Part shown: piece by piece, positions 43,707-53,407 of the stretch
Layout of the letters: every line of letters begins with the position of its first letter
How positions within the stretch are numbered: the stretch's first letter is position 1
Origin: Rhodospirillaceae bacterium LM-1
GTDB taxonomy: Bacteria > Pseudomonadota > Alphaproteobacteria > Rhodospirillales > WMHbin7
Assembly: GCA_902725215.1 (NCBI GenBank)
Contig: CACUVI010000028.1
Coordinates: 51,872 to 115,871 of the forward strand
Length of the DNA stretch: 64,000 nt
Reading direction: 5' to 3'
Made by a program: the position numbers and the translations under genes
Notes under the pieces: model-generated
Databases searched by the model: none
What the model was told of the DNA's origin: nothing
What the model saw: the letters and a program-made list of their open reading frames with translations, nothing else

Positions 43707-45307
43707 GGTTGGGCGCCGTCGCGCAGCAGCTTGTAGGTGATGCTGTCGGAAAGCGCATCGAATGAGGCGTCGACCACATTGGTGGAAACGCCCACCGTGG
43801 ACCAGCGCCGCCCGCTTTTGTCGGCACTTTCGATCATGACGCGGGTGACCGCGTCGGTGCCGTCGCCGGGGCCGGCGCCGGGCGTGAAGATGCGCACCTT
43901 GTAATCGACCAGTTTCAAATCTTCGAGATAGAGCGTATAGGGGCGCAGCAATTTGCGCAGCGCCGCGTCCAGCGCATTGACCGGGCCGTTGCCCTCGGCC
44001 ACTTCCATCACGTCTTCGTGGCGCACCTGGCCCTTGACCGTGGCCTCGCTGACCAGGGCGAAGCTGCCGTCGTTCTGCCATTCACGCCTTGTGATCACGC
44101 GAAAGCTTTTCAAATCGAAGAAGGTCGGCACCTGGCCGAAGAAGCGGCGCACCAGCAATTCCAGGCTGGCTTCGGCGCCGTCATAGGCATAGCCGTCATG
44201 CTCGCGCTGCTTGACCTCTTCTAGCATGCGCGACACTTTGGGATCGCGGCTGTCGACATCGACACCCAGGTCGCGCAGCGTGGCCAGAATGTTCGAGCGG
44301 CCCGCCTGATTCGACACCACGACATGGCGATGATTGCCCACCAACTCGGGCGAGATATGCTCGTAGCAGCGCGGGTCCTTCTCGACCGCCGAGACATGCA
44401 GCCCGCCCTTGTGCGCAAAGGCGCTGGCCCCCACATAGGGCGCTCGTCTGTCGGGGGCGCGGTTCAAGCGTTCGTCCAGCACGCGGCTGACATGTTTCAG
44501 CTTGGTCATGTCGGATGGCGTGATGTTGGTTTCAAAGCCCATCTTCAGCACCAAGTTGGCGGCGATGCTGATCAGATTGGCGTTGCCGCAGCGTTCGCCC
44601 AGACCGTTCAGCGTGCCCTGCACTTGGCGCGCGCCGGCCCTAACCGCGGCCAGCGAATTGGCCACCGCGTTGTCGCTGTCATTGTGGCAGTGAATGCCCA
44701 GATGCGTGCCCGGCACGCGGGCCGCGACCTTGGTGACGATCTCTTCGATCTCGTGGGGCAATGCGCCGCCGTTGGTGTCGCACAGCACCACCCAGCGCGC
44801 CCCTGCCTTGTAGGCGGCTTCGATGCAAGACAGCGCGTAATCGGGATTGGCCTTGAAGCCGTCGAAGAAATGTTCGGCGTCGAAGATCGCCTCGTCCACG
44901 CGGGTCTTGGCGTAGGCGATCGATTCCGAAATCATGCGGATGTTCTCGGCCAGTTCGATGCCCAGCGCCACCTCGACCTGGAAATCCCAGCTTTTGCCGA
45001 CCATGGTGACGGCGCGGATGCCGGGCGCGAACAAGGCCTGAAAGCCGGGATCGTTCTCGGCCGAGCGGCCTTGGCGCCTTGTCATGCCGAACGAGGTGAA
45101 GCGGGCGCGCGTTAGATGCGGCAGGCTGGCGAAAAAGGAATCGTCGGTCGGATTGGCCCCCGGCCAGCCGCCCTCGATGTAATCGATGCCCAAACGGTCA
45201 AGCTCGGCGGCGATGGCCAGCTTGTCGGCCACCGAGAAATCGACGCCCTGGGTTTGCGCGCCGTCGCGCAGGGTGCTGTCGTACAGATAGACGCGCTTGT
45301 CGGACAT
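43703..45307 (-). CDS. cimA: (R)-citramalate synthase
   Basis: This 534-residue LeuA-type enzyme condenses pyruvate with acetyl-CoA to citramalate, feeding isoleucine synthesis without threonine. It has the HMGL-like TIM barrel with YLYDSTLRDGAQTQGVDFSVADKLAIA at the start, VLCDTNGGALPHEI, IHCHNDSDNAVANSLAAVRAGARQVQGTLNGLGERCGNANL, and a C-terminal regulatory LeuA dimer domain. The length and RDGAQTQGV variant favour CimA over 2-isopropylmalate or homocitrate synthase. The frame is open upstream, but ATG at 45305-45307 begins the family match. Confidence 0.93.
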   Translation of the reverse strand: MSDKRVYLYDSTLRDGAQTQGVDFSVADKLAIAAELDRLGIDYIEGGWPGANPTDDSFFASLPHLTRARFTSFGMTRRQGRSAENDPGFQALFAPGIRAVTMVGKSWDFQVEVALGIELAENIRMISESIAYAKTRVDEAIFDAEHFFDGFKANPDYALSCIEAAYKAGARWVVLCDTNGGALPHEIEEIVTKVAARVPGTHLGIHCHNDSDNAVANSLAAVRAGARQVQGTLNGLGERCGNANLISIAANLVLKMGFETNITPSDMTKLKHVSRVLDERLNRAPDRRAPYVGASAFAHKGGLHVSAVEKDPRCYEHISPELVGNHRHVVVSNQAGRSNILATLRDLGVDVDSRDPKVSRMLEEVKQREHDGYAYDGAEASLELLVRRFFGQVPTFFDLKSFRVITRREWQNDGSFALVSEATVKGQVRHEDVMEVAEGNGPVNALDAALRKLLRPYTLYLEDLKLVDYKVRIFTPGAGPGDGTDAVTRVMIESADKSGRRWSTVGVSTNVVDASFDALSDSITYKLLRDGAQP

Positions 45308-45485
45308 GACTGAAAAACCTGCTTCTTTTGCCAAAATAGGCGGAACCGGGGGGCCAGAATGCCCCAACTGGGGCCAATGCTCAAGGCTGTGCTTGGCATG
45401 CCGTTTTTGCAACTCCCGGAAATGTCGAAATTATGATATTGTTAACCTTCGTGGAGGTGGGCCTCTTGCGACCCGGAGGGTCGGT

Positions 45486-45854
45486 ATGCTCGAAATTCAA
45501 CCCGAAAGCCGGGGCGATTTTTTAAGCGTTTGCGCCATCGGCAAGCTGACCGACAGAGATTACCGCAAATTCGGTCCGCAGCTGGACCGGCTGGTGGCCG
45601 AGCATGGCCGCGTGCGCGCCCTGATCGACATGACCGAGTTCGAAGGATGGACGGCCAGGGCCGCCTGGATGGATTTCATCCTGGGCATTCGCCATTGGAA
45701 CGATTTCGAGCGCTGCGCCCTGATCGGCGACCGTTCCTGGGAACGCGCCTCGGCCGCCGCCATCAACGCGCTTAGCGAATCCAACATCCGCTTTTTTACC
45801 GCCAACCAGCGTCGCGAAGCCTGGATATGGACGCACGAAAAAGAAGCGCATTGA
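45486..45854 (+). CDS. SpoIIAA-like/STAS-related protein
   Basis: This 122-residue soluble protein matches the SpoIIAA-like (STAS-fold) family: FLSVCAIGKLTDRDYRKFGPQLDRLVAEHGRVRALIDMTEFEGWTARAAWMDFILGIRHWNDFERCALIGDRSW. The canonical DSSG phospho-serine motif is absent, so it is unlikely to be a partner-switch antagonist. The role of the family is poorly known. ATG at 45486 follows GGAGG at a good distance. It is divergent from cimA. Confidence 0.85.
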   Translation: MLEIQPESRGDFLSVCAIGKLTDRDYRKFGPQLDRLVAEHGRVRALIDMTEFEGWTARAAWMDFILGIRHWNDFERCALIGDRSWERASAAAINALSESNIRFFTANQRREAWIWTHEKEAH

Positions 45855-46166
45855 TGGGGGGCTTCTTGCGCGGCCTTCCTATTGAAACATGGGTGAGGCG
45901 GAACTTAAGCACCTGACGCCTTCAGCGGGGCGGTTAGTTTCCTGGATCGAACGCATCCAAATGCTTTGCCCAGCTCTACAATGCCTTTCAGCCCGCCCAC
46001 ACATCCCTTTGAAGACCGTCTCACGACGGAACTTCAGAAGCTGTGGATAAAGATGTAGATCGGGCTTATCTAACCGCATAAGTTGGTGTCCTGGATGACA
46101 AGGCGCTATTGGAGCGAGCATCGATATTGGCTATATTTTGATTGCTTGTTTTTGGAGGATGAAATT
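45855..46166. other. gene-free stretch before the restriction-modification pair
   Basis: This stretch of about 310 bp shifts towards A/T. I see no gene; short frames on both strands lack ribosome sites. A plausible promoter for the restriction gene is TTGGAG (46109-46114) and TATATT (46132-46137) with 17-bp spacing, giving a start near 46144. This marks the left edge of a probably acquired segment. Confidence 0.5.
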
Positions 46167-47288
46167 GTGCCTGAACGCATCGCCATAAAAGTTCTGACCA
46201 GCTCCGATCTGACATTTTTCGATACGTTCTACAAGCGAAGCAACGTCGGCAACCAAAAGGCAATCAACCTGAACGCGGATGTGTTTGGAAAGCAGTTTTA
46301 CCCTGACTATGCAGAACAATCTCATGGCAAGAACGTAGAACAGGCCGTTTCAGTTACCATCTACGGCCCCCGTGCTGGGAAGCCGTATCACTTTGCCCGG
46401 TCCGTTACCAAGAAGATCAAGTACAAGAACTGGCGACTCAACGGAGCGGCGGTCCCTGATCCTGAAGGAGAGGAAAAGCGTTTCGATCACTTGATGGTCG
46501 GCGATGTGGCGGTAATTGAGTTTCTTGGGGATGCCGTTCCCGAGGCAGTGCGGATTGTCATTGTCTCCTCCTTAGATGATTCGGTTCTACATAGCCGCCT
46601 GAAAGGGGAAACCCCTGGCGGCAAGAAGTCTATGGCAGCCGTCACGCGACCGCGGCTATCCCAGCTCGCTTCCGAATCTGGCATTGAATTGAATCACCCG
46701 ATTTGGGCATTGCTTGAAGATTCTGAACTAGAGGAACTCCTTGAGCAGGCGCACATGGGGGTGGAGCCTGCCATGCGGCGACTGAAGGAGCGAGCGGGAA
46801 GACGGGTGACGAAAGCGGACCTGAAGACGGCAAGGGATCGTGCAGAGCGCGTGGGCGACGATGGGGAAGCTCTGGCGCATCAGCTTCTGGAAGATATGGT
46901 TTCAGAAGCGAAGATATCTGGACTCACTTGGACGGCAATCGAAGATGCCGCTGCTTCTTGGGATTTCGAGGTCGCATCACCAGTTCCGCTTCGCTTTGAC
47001 GCCAAGTCCACCACTCGAAAGTTTGAAACCCCCTTTCATCTTTCCGCTGCGGAGACCGTCGCCGCCTCGTCGGTTGATGTTCCTTATCGGATAATCCGAA
47101 TCTACGAGCTAACTGAGGACGGGGCCTCGGCGCGTGTGTCCAATGATATTAACGGATTTGCCGCTTCGGTTCTGAAAAGCATGGAAAGCCTTCCCAAAGG
47201 TGTCCTGCCCGAAGGTTTCACCGTTCATCCAAGTGCTCTTACCTGGGGCGAAGAGGTCAAGATCGACCGTCCAGACGAGCCAGAATGA
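46167..47288 (+). CDS. putative restriction endonuclease with nuclease-like C-terminus
   Basis: This protein of about 373 residues is convergent with a C5-methyltransferase gene, 5 bp between stops. The N-terminus (LTSSDLTFFDTFYKRSNVGNQKAINLNADVFGKQFYP) resembles the DNA-binding front of some type II enzymes. The C-terminal third (GEALAHQLLEDMVSEAKISG to FDAKSTTRKFETPFHLSAAE) has a D...D-x-K arrangement recalling DUF3883/PD-(D/E)xK nucleases. GTG at 46167 has GGAGG 8 nt upstream and lies after the likely transcription start; earlier ATGs do not. Function is inferred mainly from the partner gene. Confidence 0.7.
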   Translation: MPERIAIKVLTSSDLTFFDTFYKRSNVGNQKAINLNADVFGKQFYPDYAEQSHGKNVEQAVSVTIYGPRAGKPYHFARSVTKKIKYKNWRLNGAAVPDPEGEEKRFDHLMVGDVAVIEFLGDAVPEAVRIVIVSSLDDSVLHSRLKGETPGGKKSMAAVTRPRLSQLASESGIELNHPIWALLEDSELEELLEQAHMGVEPAMRRLKERAGRRVTKADLKTARDRAERVGDDGEALAHQLLEDMVSEAKISGLTWTAIEDAAASWDFEVASPVPLRFDAKSTTRKFETPFHLSAAETVAASSVDVPYRIIRIYELTEDGASARVSNDINGFAASVLKSMESLPKGVLPEGFTVHPSALTWGEEVKIDRPDEPE

Positions 47289-47293
47289 TGATG

Positions 47294-48865
47294 CTATTCC
47301 GCTGCTTCTGAGGCGGCAAAAGCTACGGCCCCAATTTTCCTGATTGCGGCCTGTAAAGTCACAAGCATTTCTATTGCAACAGCCCTGGCAAGAAGGGGGG
47401 GCACCGCGTTTCCTATCTGCCTGAAAGCGGGGTTCATGGTTCCACAGAAGCGAAACCCATCAGGAAACGATTGGAGACGGGCGGCTTCGCGAACCGAAAT
47501 AGTTCGCGCCTGCTTGCTGTCATAGTGAATATGGCTGTAGCTGTCTTTGCCCAAATGCGCCATCAGAGTTCTAACCGGCCAGTCACGGCGCAACTTCCAC
47601 CATTTGTTGGGAAATTTGCCAGGGTCGTATGGTGGCACCATGTCAGCCTTAAGTTGCTTCCACGCCGTCGAATTGGGGGCGAGTCCAAGTGTATGAGCTT
47701 TGTTTTCAAAGCGTCTGATTGCAAGCGCATGAAGCTCAGGATATTCCGCACCCTCGCGCATCTCAGCAAAAAGCTCGTAATCCCTGGGCAAGAAGCGAAT
47801 TTGGTGGTCATGTAGGCCGCTTTTGGGGGCAGGGAACCCTGGCCACTCCTTCATCATTCTTGCGTAATCCGAAATCGCTCGCTTTCCATCATACTGCATT
47901 GTTGGAACATCAAAACGCCTAGTCCCACGTTTAAGATGCCCCTCTGACAATTCCTTTCTGGCGTCGATAAAGGGAAGGTCGCCAATAGCCTCAAATGCGG
48001 TAACAGCGGGCTTGGTCCTTCCATTGGCCCCTGGAGGTTCCAGGTAATCATGGGCGCCAGAAAACAAACCGTTCAGTAGCTTTAGTGCAACAGCCCGTGA
48101 CCCCTCATATCCCGAGGGCAGCTCATGGCAATGCGTTGGATTGGGGAATGATGGATTGTCAATTCCCAGCTCCTTGCGATAGGCGATTAGAAACATTCGC
48201 TCGCGCATCTGAGGGACACCATAAAAAACGGAATTCAAGAGGGTGTAACTGCAGACATATCCCTTACGCTCAAGAACGTCGCACACTTCCTCGGCAATAT
48301 TCTGGCCGCCATGGTTCAGGATATCGGGAACATTCTCCATAAGTATGGCCAGTGGCTTAAACGCTTTCACATAGTCAAGGTAGGACTTGTAAAGCTGTGC
48401 CCTTGGATCATAAAGAAACGCCTCAGGATGCTCATCCACTTCCCTCAGTTTTGCCCGTCCAACCCGTGCAAATGCCTGACACGGGGGGCCGCCAACAATC
48501 ACATCGATTGATTCACCAACAAGGCCGAGACCAAGCTCCCTGCAAAGGGCCTTAGGGGCGGTGGATGTTATGTCGTAGGCTTTTGCGTGGCGGACATCAT
48601 TCGGGTGAAAGTTCAGGGCATGGGATTGGGCAGCCAGCGGATCAAGCTCCAACGCGGCACTGATTTCATATCCCGCAACGTCAAAGCCCAGTGAGATGCC
48701 CCCACATCCAGAAAACAGGTCCAGCACCCGTGGACGCGCTCCCGCCCCAAGTCTGGATATTTTGCCAAATATGGCCTGATCCTGATTCTGAGCGCTCATT
48801 ACATCACCGACGTTTTGCTCCGAACAGCGACAGCTGCTCCGGATGGCCTTCCTTGCCTTAGACAT
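47294..48865 (-). CDS. DNA (cytosine-5-)-methyltransferase
   Basis: This 523-residue C5-methyltransferase has motif I VLDLFSGCGGISLGFDVAGY (about 47-66), the catalytic motif IV GGPPCQAFARVGR, motif VI ENVPDIL, motif VIII QMRERMFLIAYR, and motifs IX-X near RTISVREAARLQSFPDGF and QIGNAVPPLLARAVA. A large variable target-recognition region separates VIII and IX. It should protect DNA from the adjacent nuclease. The start may be here or at ATG 48799 (MSAQNQDQAI), as ribosome sites are weak. Base composition is visibly less GC-rich than the flanks, consistent with transfer. Confidence 0.93.
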   Translation of the reverse strand: MSKARKAIRSSCRCSEQNVGDVMSAQNQDQAIFGKISRLGAGARPRVLDLFSGCGGISLGFDVAGYEISAALELDPLAAQSHALNFHPNDVRHAKAYDITSTAPKALCRELGLGLVGESIDVIVGGPPCQAFARVGRAKLREVDEHPEAFLYDPRAQLYKSYLDYVKAFKPLAILMENVPDILNHGGQNIAEEVCDVLERKGYVCSYTLLNSVFYGVPQMRERMFLIAYRKELGIDNPSFPNPTHCHELPSGYEGSRAVALKLLNGLFSGAHDYLEPPGANGRTKPAVTAFEAIGDLPFIDARKELSEGHLKRGTRRFDVPTMQYDGKRAISDYARMMKEWPGFPAPKSGLHDHQIRFLPRDYELFAEMREGAEYPELHALAIRRFENKAHTLGLAPNSTAWKQLKADMVPPYDPGKFPNKWWKLRRDWPVRTLMAHLGKDSYSHIHYDSKQARTISVREAARLQSFPDGFRFCGTMNPAFRQIGNAVPPLLARAVAIEMLVTLQAAIRKIGAVAFAASEAAE

Positions 48866-49020
48866 TCACCATTTAAGTAAGCCGCTGTGCTGTTTCATTG
48901 ATACCGCACAACACGTCCAACTATCGCACATCTAGAAAATGCAGGAAAGGGGAGGCGGCCCATTCGACATCTGCCAATATAAGCAGCAAGGAAGGCCGAG
49001 GGGTGCCCCCCCCCAAAGCA

Positions 49021-49043
49021 AAACCCCCGCCGATCGGCGGGGG
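49021..49043 (-). terminator. rho-independent terminator of glnA
   Basis: CCCCCGCCGATCGGCGGGGG (49024-49043) is a perfect 20-bp palindrome that forms a stem. On the minus strand it is followed by TTTTGCTTTG. It lies 36 bp after the glnA stop. Confidence 0.9.
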
Positions 49044-49079
49044 TTCGCATGTTCGGTAAAAACGCGATCTGAAAAAGGA

Positions 49080-50486
49080 TCAGACCGAGTAGTACATCTG
49101 GAATTCGACCGGATGCGGGGTGTGCTCGAACTTGTAGACTTCTTCATACTTAAGCTCGATATAGCTTTCGATGAAGTCGGCCGAGAACACTTCGCCCTTG
49201 GTCAGGAAGGCGTGGTCGGCGCGCAGGGCCTCCAGGGCCTCGCGGAGCGATCCGCACACGGTGGGAACGTTCTTCAGTTCCTCGGGCGGCAGGTCGTACA
49301 GGTTCTTGTCCATCGGATCGCCGGGGTGGATCTTGTTCTCGATGCCATCCAGGCCCGCCATCAGCATGGCCGAGAAAGCGAGATAGGGGTTCGCACCCGG
49401 ATCGGGGAAGCGAACTTCAACGCGCTTGGCCTTGGGGTTGGTGGCGTAGGGAATGCGGCACGAGGCCGAACGGTTGCGGGCCGAATAGGCCAGCAGCACC
49501 GGGGCTTCGAAGCCGGGGATCAGGCGCTTGTAGCTGTTGGTCAGCGGGTTGGTGAAGGCGTTGATGGCCTTGGCGTGCTTGATGATGCCGCCGATGTAGT
49601 ACAGCGCCTTTTCCGACAGGTCGGCATAGCCCGAACCGGCGAACAGCGGCTTGCCGTCCTTCCAGATCGACTGATGGCAATGCATGCCCGAACCGTTGTC
49701 GCCGAACAGGGGCTTGGGCATGAAGGTCGCCGTCTTGCCATAGCTGTGGGCGACGTTGTGAACGACATACTTGTAGATCTGCATGAAATCGGCCTGCTGG
49801 AGCATGGGGCCGAACTTGCAGCCCAGCTCGTCCTGGCAGCTCGCCACTTCGTGATGGTGCTTTTCGATTTCCAGGCCCATCTCGCCCATGACGGTCAGCA
49901 TCTCGGCGCGCAGGTCGACATGGCTGTCGACGGGAGCGACGGGGAAATAGCCGCCCTTGACGCCGGGGCGGTGGCCCCAGTTGCCTTCGGCGAATTCCTT
50001 GCCCGACGACCACGAGCCTTCGTCTGACTCGAGATGATAGAAGGCGTGGTTGATGCCCGAACCGAAACGCACGTCGTCGAAGACGAAGAATTCGGCCTCG
50101 GGGCCGAAATAGACGGTGTCGCCAACGCCCGACGACTTGACGTAAGCCTCGGCGCGCTTGGCGATCGAGCGCGGGTCGCGGTCATAGAGCTGGCCGGTGG
50201 CAGGTTCCACGATGTCGCAGAAAATGATCAGATGCGGCTGGGCGGCGAACGGGTCCATGACGGCCGTGCTGCAATCGGGCATCAGGATCATGTCGGATTC
50301 GTTGATCGACTTCCAACCGGCGATCGAAGAACCATCGAACATGATGCCTTCGGTCAGCATGGCTTCGTCGACGGTGTTGACGTGCTGGGCGGTGTGCTGC
50401 CACTTGCCGCGGGGGTCGGTGAAGCGGAAATCGACGTACTTGACGTCCATTTCCTTGATCATCTCCAGAACTTTCTTTGCGGACAT
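49080..50486 (-). CDS. glnA: glutamine synthetase type I
   Basis: This 468-residue enzyme makes glutamine from glutamate and ammonia. Typical GSI-beta features are [77 protein letters not shown] and the adenylylation Tyr in [10 protein letters not shown] (near residue 397). It forms a dodecamer regulated by GlnE and PII. glnB lies 81 bp upstream on the same strand, the usual alphaproteobacterial glnBA order. A strong terminator follows. Confidence 0.97.
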   Translation of the reverse strand: MSAKKVLEMIKEMDVKYVDFRFTDPRGKWQHTAQHVNTVDEAMLTEGIMFDGSSIAGWKSINESDMILMPDCSTAVMDPFAAQPHLIIFCDIVEPATGQLYDRDPRSIAKRAEAYVKSSGVGDTVYFGPEAEFFVFDDVRFGSGINHAFYHLESDEGSWSSGKEFAEGNWGHRPGVKGGYFPVAPVDSHVDLRAEMLTVMGEMGLEIEKHHHEVASCQDELGCKFGPMLQQADFMQIYKYVVHNVAHSYGKTATFMPKPLFGDNGSGMHCHQSIWKDGKPLFAGSGYADLSEKALYYIGGIIKHAKAINAFTNPLTNSYKRLIPGFEAPVLLAYSARNRSASCRIPYATNPKAKRVEVRFPDPGANPYLAFSAMLMAGLDGIENKIHPGDPMDKNLYDLPPEELKNVPTVCGSLREALEALRADHAFLTKGEVFSADFIESYIELKYEEVYKFEHTPHPVEFQMYYSV

Positions 50487-50567
50487 GTCTGTCTTCCTGT
50501 TGGGATGTGGGTTGCGGATAAGTGAACTGGCGAGTTAAGCGCTATTGCCCGCGAACGAGGCTGGGCG

Positions 50568-50986
<419 letters not shown>

Positions 50987-51024
50987 GACCGGAAACCGGA
51001 AAAATCCCCATAAAAGGCGGGGAA

Positions 51025-51073
51025 TGGGCAAGGCGCTGCCCAAGCATGGGGCAATCTGCCCAAACATAGGGCA
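51025..51073. promoter_or_regulatory. NtrC-like enhancer sites upstream of glnBA
   Basis: Two similar 17-bp palindromes lie 20 bp apart: TGCCCAAGCATGGGGCA (51037-51053) and TGCCCAAACATAGGGCA (51057-51073). An overlapping inverted repeat, TGGGCA/TGCCCA, spans 51025-51042. They lie 50-90 bp upstream of the sigma-54 element, the normal distance for NtrC activator sites. The cluster is also just before the divergent aminotransferase gene. Confidence 0.65.
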
Positions 51074-51129
51074 GATTTTGCAAATCCGCCGACTGTGTTA
51101 AGGTTTGCGCCGCAATGAGGGAGGGTCGG

Positions 51130-52290
51130 GTGAAGCCGGGCAACAGCATTCTTTCCAGTTATGGAACGACCATTTTCGAGACCATGTCGCGCCTCGCCGC
51201 CCAGCATCAGGCGGTCAATCTGGGCCAAGGCTTCCCCGAGGGGCTGGAATGCCAGGAGGTGATCGAGGCATGCGCCGCCGCCGTTCTGAAAGGCCCGCAC
51301 CAATATCCTTCGATGATGGGCACGCCGGACCTGCGCCAAGCCATCGCGGCCCATGCCAAGCGCTTTTACGATCTGGACGTCGATTGGCAAAGCGAGGTGA
51401 TGGTGACGTCGGGCGCTACCGAGGCCCTGGCCGATTGCCTTTTGGGGCTGATCGAGCCGGGCGACGAGGTGGTGCTGATCGAACCTTTGTATGACAGCTA
51501 TCTGCCGATCATCAGAAGGGCGGGCGGCGTTCCCAAACTGGTGCGGCTAAGCCCTCCCTTGTGGGATCTGCCGCGCGAGGAACTGGCGAAAGCCTTTTCG
51601 GACAAGACCAAGCTGATCATCCTGAACACGCCGATGAACCCGGCTGCCCGCGTCTTTGACCGCGACGAATTGCAATTCATCGCCGACCTGCTGCTAAAGC
51701 ACGACGCCTATGCGGTCTGCGACGAAGTGTACGAGCATCTGATTTACGACGGTCTTGATCATGTGCCGCTGATCACGCTGCCCGGCATGCGCGAGCGCTG
51801 TGCCAGAATCGGCTCGGCGGGCAAGATCTTCTCGCTGACCGGCTGGAAGATCGGCTGGGTGGTGGCGGCGCCCAAATTGTTGCAACCCATCGTCAAGGCG
51901 CATCAGTTCGTCACCTTCACCACGCCGCCCATGCTGCAAGACGCCGTTGCCTTCGGACTCTCGCTTCCCGATTCCTTCTTCGCCAAACTGAAAACCGACC
52001 TGGCGGCAAGGCGCGACAAGCTGAAGGTGGGATTGCAGCGCATCGGCTTTAAAACGCTGGAAGCCAAGGGCAGTTATTTCCTGTCGGCCGATTTCAGGCC
52101 CCTGGGCTACAAGGGCGGAGACGACGATTTTTGCCGCCACATCACCGAACAGGCCAAGGTGACGGCGATACCTGTCAGCGCCTTTTATCAGGACAATCCG
52201 CCCGACCACTTCGCCCGTTTCTGCTTTGCCAAGAAAGACGAGGCGATTGACGAGGCGCTGCGCAGACTCGAGCAATTCTTCAAAGGATAG
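51130..52290 (+). CDS. PLP-dependent aminotransferase, class I/II
   Basis: This protein of about 386 residues has a fold-type I aminotransferase pattern: VNLGQGFPEG near the start, VTSGATEALADCLLGLIEPGDEVVL, NTPMNPAARVF, AVCDEVYEHLIYDG, and SAGKIFSLTGWKIGWVVA with the PLP lysine. FARFCFAKKDEAIDEAL closes the fold with its substrate Arg. It resembles methionine/aromatic-type YbdL or kynurenine aminotransferases; the amino donor is uncertain. GTG at 51130 has GGGAGG about 5-8 nt upstream, whereas ATG at 51115 has no ribosome site. Confidence 0.9.
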   Translation: MKPGNSILSSYGTTIFETMSRLAAQHQAVNLGQGFPEGLECQEVIEACAAAVLKGPHQYPSMMGTPDLRQAIAAHAKRFYDLDVDWQSEVMVTSGATEALADCLLGLIEPGDEVVLIEPLYDSYLPIIRRAGGVPKLVRLSPPLWDLPREELAKAFSDKTKLIILNTPMNPAARVFDRDELQFIADLLLKHDAYAVCDEVYEHLIYDGLDHVPLITLPGMRERCARIGSAGKIFSLTGWKIGWVVAAPKLLQPIVKAHQFVTFTTPPMLQDAVAFGLSLPDSFFAKLKTDLAARRDKLKVGLQRIGFKTLEAKGSYFLSADFRPLGYKGGDDDFCRHITEQAKVTAIPVSAFYQDNPPDHFARFCFAKKDEAIDEALRRLEQFFKG

Positions 52291-52294
52291 GTTT

Positions 52295-52576
52295 ATGACG
52301 GCGAAGCTCCTCCTTTTGGCGACGGCGCTCATGTTGCCGCCCCTTGGCGCACAGGCGCAAGCGACGTCGCCCGCCAGTGAAAACCGCCAGTTCGTGCAGA
52401 CCGTTCAGGAAATGCTGGCTAAAACGGGCTACATGGCGCCCAGCGATGCCGATGGGCGGTTGGGCGCCAAGACCCGCGACGCCATTCGCCGCTTTCAAAA
52501 AGACAGCGGCGTCAAGGAGGATGGGCGGCTGACCCCGGACCTGTTCGAGCGCTTGGCCAAGAAGGCCAGAGACTGA
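52295..52576 (+). CDS. secreted peptidoglycan-binding-domain protein
   Basis: This 93-residue protein has a signal peptide (MTAKLLLLATALMLPPLGAQAQA) and one PG_binding_1 domain (NRQFVQTVQEMLAKTGYMAPSDADGRLGAKTRDAIRRFQKDSGVKEDGRLTPDLFERL). It is probably periplasmic and bound to the cell wall; no catalytic domain is attached. The ATG lies 5 bp after the aminotransferase stop, suggesting co-transcription. Confidence 0.88.
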   Translation: MTAKLLLLATALMLPPLGAQAQATSPASENRQFVQTVQEMLAKTGYMAPSDADGRLGAKTRDAIRRFQKDSGVKEDGRLTPDLFERLAKKARD

Positions 52577-52578
52577 AG

Positions 52579-52689
52579 ATGAGCCGTCCGCAAGGCGGAG
52601 CCGTCTTCGAGACGCAGGCGCAAGCGGCCCAGGAATGGGCGCTTGCCGAGGCTTGGCGGATGCAAAAAGCTAAAATGGCGCAAGCGTGA
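52579..52689 (+). CDS. possible 36-residue small protein
   Basis: This short frame starts 3 bp after the previous stop and encodes MSRPQGGAVFETQAQAAQEW and 16 further, mostly helical residues. It overlaps the end of pxpA on the other strand by 20 bp. Close spacing is the main support; there is only a weak GAAG ribosome site. It could be chance. Confidence 0.25.
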   Translation: MSRPQGGAVFETQAQAAQEWALAEAWRMQKAKMAQA

Positions 52690-53407
52690 CGCCTGCTTCC
52701 AGCAGGCGGTTTTGCAGATGCAAGGCGATGGCGACAGATTCCGGCGTATCGCCATGCACGCAGACCGATTGCGCTTCAAGCGCCAGCGGGCGGCCAGATG
52801 CCGACATGATCTTTCCCGTTTTCAGCCAGTTCAGTAAACGGTCGGCGATGTGACTGGCATCGTGCAGCACCGCCCCCGGCAAGTTGCGCGGGACCAAAAA
52901 CCCCTGATCGTCATAGGCGCGGTCGGCGAAAATTTCCTGAACCACGACAAGACCGGCTTCGCGTCCCGCCTGCGCCATGGCGCTGCCGGAAGGGGCCAGG
53001 AAGATCAGTTGCGGCGAGACCGATGCGATGGCTTCGGCGATGGCCTGGGCCAATTCAAAATCGTGCATCGCCTGATTGGACAGCGCGCCATGCGGCTTCA
53101 CATGGCGCAGCTTGCCCCCACCTTGCAAGGCGATCCGCTCCAAAAGGCGCGTCTGATCCGCCACCAGGGCGATGACCTCATTTTGCGTCAGCGCTTGGGG
53201 AAGGCGTCCGAAATTCTCGCGGTCGGCATAGCCGGGATGGGCGCCGATGCCGACGCCGTTTTGCAAGCAGGCGGCGACGGCCTGGCGCATGACGCTTTCA
53301 TCGCCCGCATGGGCCGCACAGGCGATATTGGCGGAACTGACGATGCCAAGCAGCGCGGCGTCGCTTGCCATCCCTTCGCCGACATCGGCGTTCAGGTCGA
53401 GTTTCAT
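52670..53407 (-). CDS. pxpA: 5-oxoprolinase subunit A (LamB/YcsF family)
   Basis: This 245-residue LamB/YcsF protein begins MKLDLNADVGEGMASDAALLGIVSSANIACAAHAGD and contains GIGAHPGYADRENFGR and HVKPHGALSNQAMHD, the conserved metal/active-site segments. With PxpB and PxpC it hydrolyses 5-oxoproline to glutamate with ATP. The three genes are contiguous and each overlaps the next by 4 bp. The order here is pxpB-pxpC-pxpA. Confidence 0.94.
   Translation of the reverse strand: MKLDLNADVGEGMASDAALLGIVSSANIACAAHAGDESVMRQAVAACLQNGVGIGAHPGYADRENFGRLPQALTQNEVIALVADQTRLLERIALQGGGKLRHVKPHGALSNQAMHDFELAQAIAEAIASVSPQLIFLAPSGSAMAQAGREAGLVVVQEIFADRAYDDQGFLVPRNLPGAVLHDASHIADRLLNWLKTGKIMSASGRPLALEAQSVCVHGDTPESVAIALHLQNRLLEAGVTLAPF

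Noticed and set aside
45879-46121. 80-codon minus-strand frame before the restriction gene, considered as a transposase fragment
   Set aside because: No transposase motif or terminal repeats were seen and there is no ribosome site.
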